Shown: piece by piece, positions 9,001 through 12,883 of the stretch
Position numbering within the stretch: the first letter of the stretch is position 1
Layout: each line of letters starts with the position of its first letter
NCBI GenBank assembly: GCA_001574975.1
Contig: KQ965854.1
Span: forward strand, 1 to 12,883
Direction: 5' to 3'
DNA length: 12,883 bases
DNA from: Gonapodya prolifera JEL478
Taxonomy: Eukaryota; Monoblepharomycota; Monoblepharidomycetes; Monoblepharidales; Gonapodyaceae
Translations under genes and position numbers: made by a program
The notes under the pieces: generated by a model
The model's input: only the letters and a program-made list of their open reading frames with translations
Databases searched by the model: none
Told to the model about the DNA's origin: nothing

Positions 9001-11169
9001 TACGTTTGGCTGGCAAAGGAGCAATGTCAAAATATCCTGTGCTCTGAAGCGGTCTGCGACTCACGGAGAACCCGCTGACGTCGCAGCCATGTATGCAAAG
9101 CTGACAAGCATGTCGACCACCCTGGGATTGTTGACGATCTCGAGCTCAATTGAAGGACCCAATCCCATCTGAATGTACTGGTATGTACAGAGTGGAGACG
9201 TGCACACCTTGTTGTCGGAACGAGAAGGCGAAGGCGCGTGAGCAAAAACTTGGGGACGTCAGCACTGGTCTTTCAACTCACAAACGGTTTCAGCGGTTCA
9301 ATGTCACCCGTCACCCTCTCGTGACACACCAAACAAAACTTCCCAGCTTGTCCCATCCTCCTCACCACATATCTCACTACCAACAACCACGCATTGTACC
9401 GGTCGGGAACATCCTTCACCCAGCTACCATCGCCTTCTCCGACCGGTATTGCCGAGGCATCCAGCTCCTCGACCTCCATCACCGCCTGTCCTCGCGCCAT
9501 TTCAAGGGCGCCACGCGCTCTGTCGTCCAGGTCTGCGAGGGCTTCGCGGTGCTCAGCGAGCTTGGAGCCGGTCATGTATGTCGAATCGGCGCGGCGGGCT
9601 GTGACGAGCTGCTCCGCACCTCGCCAGCCCAGTGAGTACAAGAGACGGAGGTGTAGGAGTTGAAGGAGACGTGTGGAAAGGAGGCTGGAAACGGGGTGAG
9701 GAGGAGTTTCCCGACTTCCACATTCCTTCTTTCATACTTACTCTGCCAGGGACCAACTCAACAAGAAAGGCTCCAAAGCCCCCGCGCCTTCCTCTCTACT
9801 ATTTGCGGTTGCACCTCTAAAGGCCTCGCGCACCGCCTGCCCGTCCAATTTCGGCGATCCGCTCAAGAGGACTCGGAAGGAAGCATGTGGCTCCGGTTTT
9901 CCGTGGGTGTGGTCCATGCCGAGCACACCAGAATGCTCTCCGTGGCGGGGAATGTGGACGTAGCTTGGGTTGAAGTGGCCCAAGATGGAAAGGTACTGTA
10001 TGAAGGTCGAAGCATCAGAGGGGTTGGTGAATCTCAATGAGAGTGAACGCCACCTTGCAGAGGTCGAGCCCCCATGCTTCGCAGGCGTCTGCGCCGAGGA
10101 AGCCCTGGTCAACGAGCCACTGGACCTGGACATACGACACGAGGTAGAATCCTTCATCGGCGGAGCTGGTACAGGTGTAGGGAGGGTTCGGTCAGTGGTC
10201 CGGCGTGCGACGAGAAACAAATGGATTAAAGTCGTCAGCTTACTAAGAGAAGTAGTGTGTGTGGGGGAAGTGCAGTCTCGTTTGAACGACGTCTCGAGCC
10301 ACGAGGACTTTCGTGGCAGCGTCGGCCGGGCCGTGCTGTGTCGCAAAGTCAAAACATGAGTTGTGTGATTGATCCAAGGCCACCCTGACCCGTAATCACC
10401 GCGAAGGTGTCCACTGCGACTCCACCATCTTCATCGTCTGTGTCTGGGTACATCGGGTACATCGGTTCCTCGTCGACATCGGTCTCCTGTGTTCCTGCTT
10501 CTTCATCGTCGTTTGAGGCCTCTCTTGCGGGGGCGGCGTTGACGGTCCCGGAGAGAGAAGGGGTGACTCGGGGAAGGGTGATTTGGAAGGCAACGGCAAG
10601 TGCTTGGATCACCATGTCAGCGACGGCCGTGAGGTTGTGGCCCGACGGACTAAGACCTTCAAGCGCAGAGCATGCTGCAGAATGGAGTAATGTGGGAGCA
10701 AGAACAAAGTCAGTGGTCCGGTGGGAGGGCATGAATGGAAGTCGAATTGTTGAAAGACTTGGCTTTCAACACCAACATTGTGCGTGTCATTTTGCAACAC
10801 GAGACACACTCTGCTTTTTCATCCGAGTTTACTACACCTTCTCCAATTGAACTCACCATTTAGGTCGTCACATTCTTCCGCAAAGATGACCCACTCAGGA
10901 TTCTTCGTCGGGTAAAGGGAGAGGTCCGAACAAAGCGCCGTTGCAGAAACGAAAGGTTTGCCTGTCGGGGCTTTCAATCGGAAATCGACCTGAGCGCGCA
11001 GCAGTGGATGATGGGAGCGTGAGAGTGTCGTGACACCTCATCCCAAGCGACAGCCACCAACCTGGCCATCATCTGCGCCTTTGTTGATAGAAATGCATTT
11101 GAGTTCATCGTTCGCTGCCACGGCTTCCTTCAGCGAGCCGAAATCAGCGAGGAAATCCTTTCGACCCAT
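6022..11169 (-). CDS. PARP-type ADP-ribosyltransferase fused to a ubiquitin-conjugating E2 domain, about 1263 aa, 20 exons
   Basis: Predicted exons, in gene order: 11169-11062, 10989-10857, 10674-10400, 10335-10244, 10165-10054, 9995-9742, 9684-9282, 9207-9065, 9009-8786, 8721-7981, 7923-7715, 7660-7454, 7398-7204, 7052-6744, 6688-6594, 6537-6500, 6444-6417, 6356-6293, 6239-6114, 6057-6022. These total 3792 nt in one frame. Residues 1-80 (MGRKDFLADF...) and 180-460 are the N-terminal region of this fungal family. C442, C445, C461 and C466 form a possible zinc site. An acidic linker surrounds residue 660. The ADP-ribosyltransferase core has YHGSPLRNWHSIIRTGLHF (H831) and GRAFGNGIYHS (Y862), then VTPHLVVGTTSWVQTRYLL. 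An acidic patch and KRPK precede the E2 part: KALQKELMRIKRTMEE, EVRFSPEYPIAPPYIRVV, GGGGHVTAGGSIC (candidate active Cys1189), MDLLTTSGWLPSY, HGWAVPANW. The E2 resembles UBE2Q and lacks the usual HPN motif. It probably modifies proteins with ADP-ribose and ubiquitin; substrates are unknown. The intron at 7053-7203 includes a duplicated assembly segment. Confidence 0.9.
7023..7213. repeat. Perfect 95-bp direct repeat on both sides of a single N (assembly join)
   Basis: Bases 7023-7117 and 7119-7213 are identical and are separated only by the N at 7118. Each copy carries the end of exon 13, a whole 55-bp intron and the first 30 nt of exon 14 of the PARP-E2 gene. With one copy removed, exon 13 (...EEEEEEDY) splices in frame to YGGEGYSDDDIEI. 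With both kept, the extra exonic 41 nt shift the frame. This is the pattern of two contigs sharing an overlap that a scaffolder joined with one N instead of merging. Confidence 0.93.
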
Positions 11170-11612
11170 CCCCACAATTTCCAGCCAGGTGGAGCTCTGC
11201 TGGATGTGGAGTCAGAATCTCACTTCTATCGCACGATTGATGGTCGAAAATGCTCCCGCGGCCGTCTATTTCTGGGTATGTTGGCGAGTACAATCAGGAG
11301 TCCACAGAGGCTCTGCCACCAGTGGCCACAGCATTATATGAACAGATAAAACGACGACTTCCCCAACCGCAACAGAGAGCTTTGTGCATTATTAACCTTT
11401 CATTATGAAGTTTTACTTGTTTTTTCCTCAGCCATTTGAGTGATCAACCTGCTGCCAGAAAAACGCGAGCGACTGCACTGGATTGTAACATGATTGATTT
11501 GATATTGTTAATTAACCGACTCCGCGAGGGGAAGCTCCCACGTTTTATATGGTGCTGCGGCCGAAATGACCACAGCAAGCTTGACTTTTCACGTTGAAAG
11601 CCAAGGGGTGCA
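11170..11612. promoter_or_regulatory. Divergent promoter region between the PARP-E2 and kelch genes
   Basis: The two ATGs (11169 minus, 11613 plus) point away from each other with 443 bp between them. A TATA-like TTTATATGG at 11544-11552 lies about 65 bp before the kelch ATG. Around 11385-11520 the sequence is A/T-rich (TATTAACCTTTC, TTGTTAATTAACC), fitting a nucleosome-poor promoter core. No further gene was found; the open frame at 11030-11341 is largely antisense to PARP-E2 exon 1. Confidence 0.5.
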
Positions 11613-12883
11613 ATGAAGCGCACCGATTTTGTCGACTCGGTAAAGATTATCGCTTTTCTGTTGGGGTTTCCCCATCCTAACCGCCGTATGTTCCACACCG
11701 CCTGCGGTTGCATAATGGCCATGTCAGGATTTCCACCTCGACTACCCGAAGCCCAAACGTGCAAAGTACATTAACGATGCAGGTGCACGACTCAGCTGTC
11801 TTGTGGCGGCGACGACAACCCTCGTTCCGACGGGACCGCGGGGAAGCCGTATACTCACCTTCGGTGAGCAAGGCCGAGAAGTTTGCGGGATGGGGTCTGG
11901 GAAGGGATTTCCAGAGTTTGGGTCATTATTTTTACCAAAAGAGGTGAAATCGTCGTCAAATTCGGAGAGCTCTCGCATCGGATCGTGAATGAGTGTGGTT
12001 CTGTGACCGGGAAGCTCATCTGCTCGTTGACTTCCCATACCCAGGCGGATTCCACTTTTATAGTGGCGACCCGTTCAACGATCTGCATATTCTCGAGCTC
12101 GCCGGGGACGCCATGCGATGGACCGAGTTTCTCTACCATAAGGGACCGCCCCCAAGCTCGAGAAACGATCATTCTATGACGTGAGTGGGGAGGGTTAGCC
12201 AATTTTGAATTCCAATCGTGGTGAATGACTCGAATCATGACTGTGGGATCCGCTCCTGAAGACTTTGGGGTAAAGACAAGTGAGCATATCGGTTACCAAA
12301 GTACGCTGAAAGTCCATACTTATCCCTATTTCCCTTGCCCAGATTGGTTGTTTTCGGCGGCTGTGACAAGGATGAGCAGTATTGTAACGACCTGCACATT
12401 CTTGAGTGAGTCTCTGAGATGATCTTGTACTTCTCAATGAACTGAAGGATTCCGATCACCAGTCTCAACACCATGACCTGGACATCCCCCGAGACCCGTG
12501 GTCTTCCACCACTCGGACGTGCGCGACATGCCGCGTGTATTCATAACGATAAACTCGTACGTCCAACCACATTCCGCTGCCCCAAGTTCAGACATCCCCA
12601 ACCATTTTCTCTCTCTCCAGTACATCCACGGCGGCCAAATGCACCCAACTATCCCTGGCTCCGACTCTTCCGTCCTGGACGACCTGAATATCCTGGACCT
12701 CCGAACCATGACGTGGCACCCGCACTTGCGCATCCCGGGCAGTGCGCGCTACCTCCACGTCGGAGCGGTGTACGATGGGAGGCTGTACTTGTACGGGGGG
12801 TGGAATGCGGAGATGGCGAGGCCGGCGAGCTTGGTGTGTGTCGAGGTGGAGGAGAGAGTACATTGGGAAATGAGAGTGGACGG
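11613..12883 (+). CDS. Kelch-repeat (beta-propeller) protein, 5' part, partial at right edge
   Basis: Kelch repeats fold as propeller blades and usually serve as protein-binding scaffolds; no enzymatic motif is visible. Predicted exons are 11613-11639, 11728-11863, 12045-12180, 12262-12279, 12343-12405, 12463-12556 and 12621 to the edge, 737 nt in one frame. The start MKRTDFVDS sits before a GTAAAG donor. Four blades are recognisable by the Gly-Gly pair and the following D-L-x-I-L strand: RILTFGGFHFYSGDP with NDLHILEL; LVVFGGCDKDEQYCNDLHIL with DLNTMTW; KLYIHGGQMHP with DDLNILDLRTMTW; and RLYLYGGWNAEM. The Gly pairs are near residues 54-55, 111-112, 162-163 and 217-218. The 3' part is missing, so total size and any C-terminal domain are unknown. 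It is divergently transcribed from the PARP-E2 gene. Related fungal proteins include Tea1-like and other kelch scaffolds; the exact family cannot be assigned. Confidence 0.85.
12262..12279 (+). other. 18-nt microexon in the kelch gene
   Basis: Between the exons ending at 12180 and starting at 12343, a direct splice leaves the second blade about six residues short between its His and the Gly pair (HSMTLVVFGG). Including 12262-12279, which has an AG before it (CCTGAAG) and a strong GTGAGC after it, keeps phase and gives HSMTLWGKDKLVVFGG. This matches the spacing of the next blade (HAACIHNDKLYIHGG). The flanking introns are then 81 and 63 bp. Confidence 0.7.

Noticed and set aside
9150-9635. 161-codon plus-strand open frame
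   Set aside because: It is antisense to PARP-E2 exons with clear motifs (CLVCHERV, YIQMGLGPSIELEI) and has no recognisable content.
9738-10732. Treating 9738-10732 (minus) as a separate gene upstream of the PARP gene
   Set aside because: Introns 57-78 bp long join all pieces in phase from ATG 11169 through to the transferase core, and the order matches the family's N-terminal region, so it is one gene.
10407-10850. 147-codon plus-strand open frame, Ser/Ala-rich
   Set aside because: It is antisense to PARP-E2 exon 3, whose acidic DTDDED stretch reads as Ser-rich on the other strand.
1-12883. tRNA, rRNA, CRISPR, transposon or bacterial-type operon features
   Set aside because: No tRNA-like cloverleaf, spaced repeat array, inverted terminal repeats, transposase motif or Shine-Dalgarno-led gene string was seen on reading; a tRNAscan or repeat search was not possible.

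Overview
The window looks like nuclear DNA of a filamentous fungus, most likely a basidiomycete. The genes are split by many very short introns (mostly 53-80 bp, GT...AG), spacing is tight, both strands are used, and one gene has at least 20 exons. The products match eukaryotic families: a kinetochore Ska1 homologue, the TFIIH subunit Tfb1/p62, a PARP-E2 fusion protein of fungal type, and a kelch-repeat protein. No bacterial operon, RNA gene, transposon or CRISPR array was seen. All exon structures are manual predictions from splice signals, reading frame and remembered family patterns; no alignment was run.

Layout, left to right. 1-781 (minus): the 5' part of a SKA1 homologue, which runs off the left edge. 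782-1269: a divergent intergenic region. 1270-2097 (plus): a three-exon gene for a small protein with a C-terminal coiled coil. 2400 to about 3060 (plus): a second coiled-coil gene that looks like a diverged tandem paralogue of the first. 3352-5718 (minus): TFB1/p62 (PH-like, BSD1, BSD2 and C-terminal helical parts), convergent with the previous gene. 6022-11169 (minus): a gene of at least 20 exons for a protein of about 1263 residues joining a PARP-type ADP-ribosyltransferase domain to a C-terminal ubiquitin-conjugating (E2, UBE2Q-like) domain. 11170-11612: a divergent promoter region. 11613-12883 (plus): a kelch-repeat gene running off the right edge, with a probable 18-nt microexon.

The sequence has one N (7118), flanked by a perfect 95-bp direct repeat. 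The repeat is almost certainly an unmerged contig overlap: deleting one copy restores the reading frame of the PARP-E2 gene, while keeping both breaks it.

The genes do not form an obvious pathway. The most interesting items are the PARP-E2 fusion, the fungal Ska1 next to a fast-evolving coiled-coil gene pair, and the microexon in the kelch gene.
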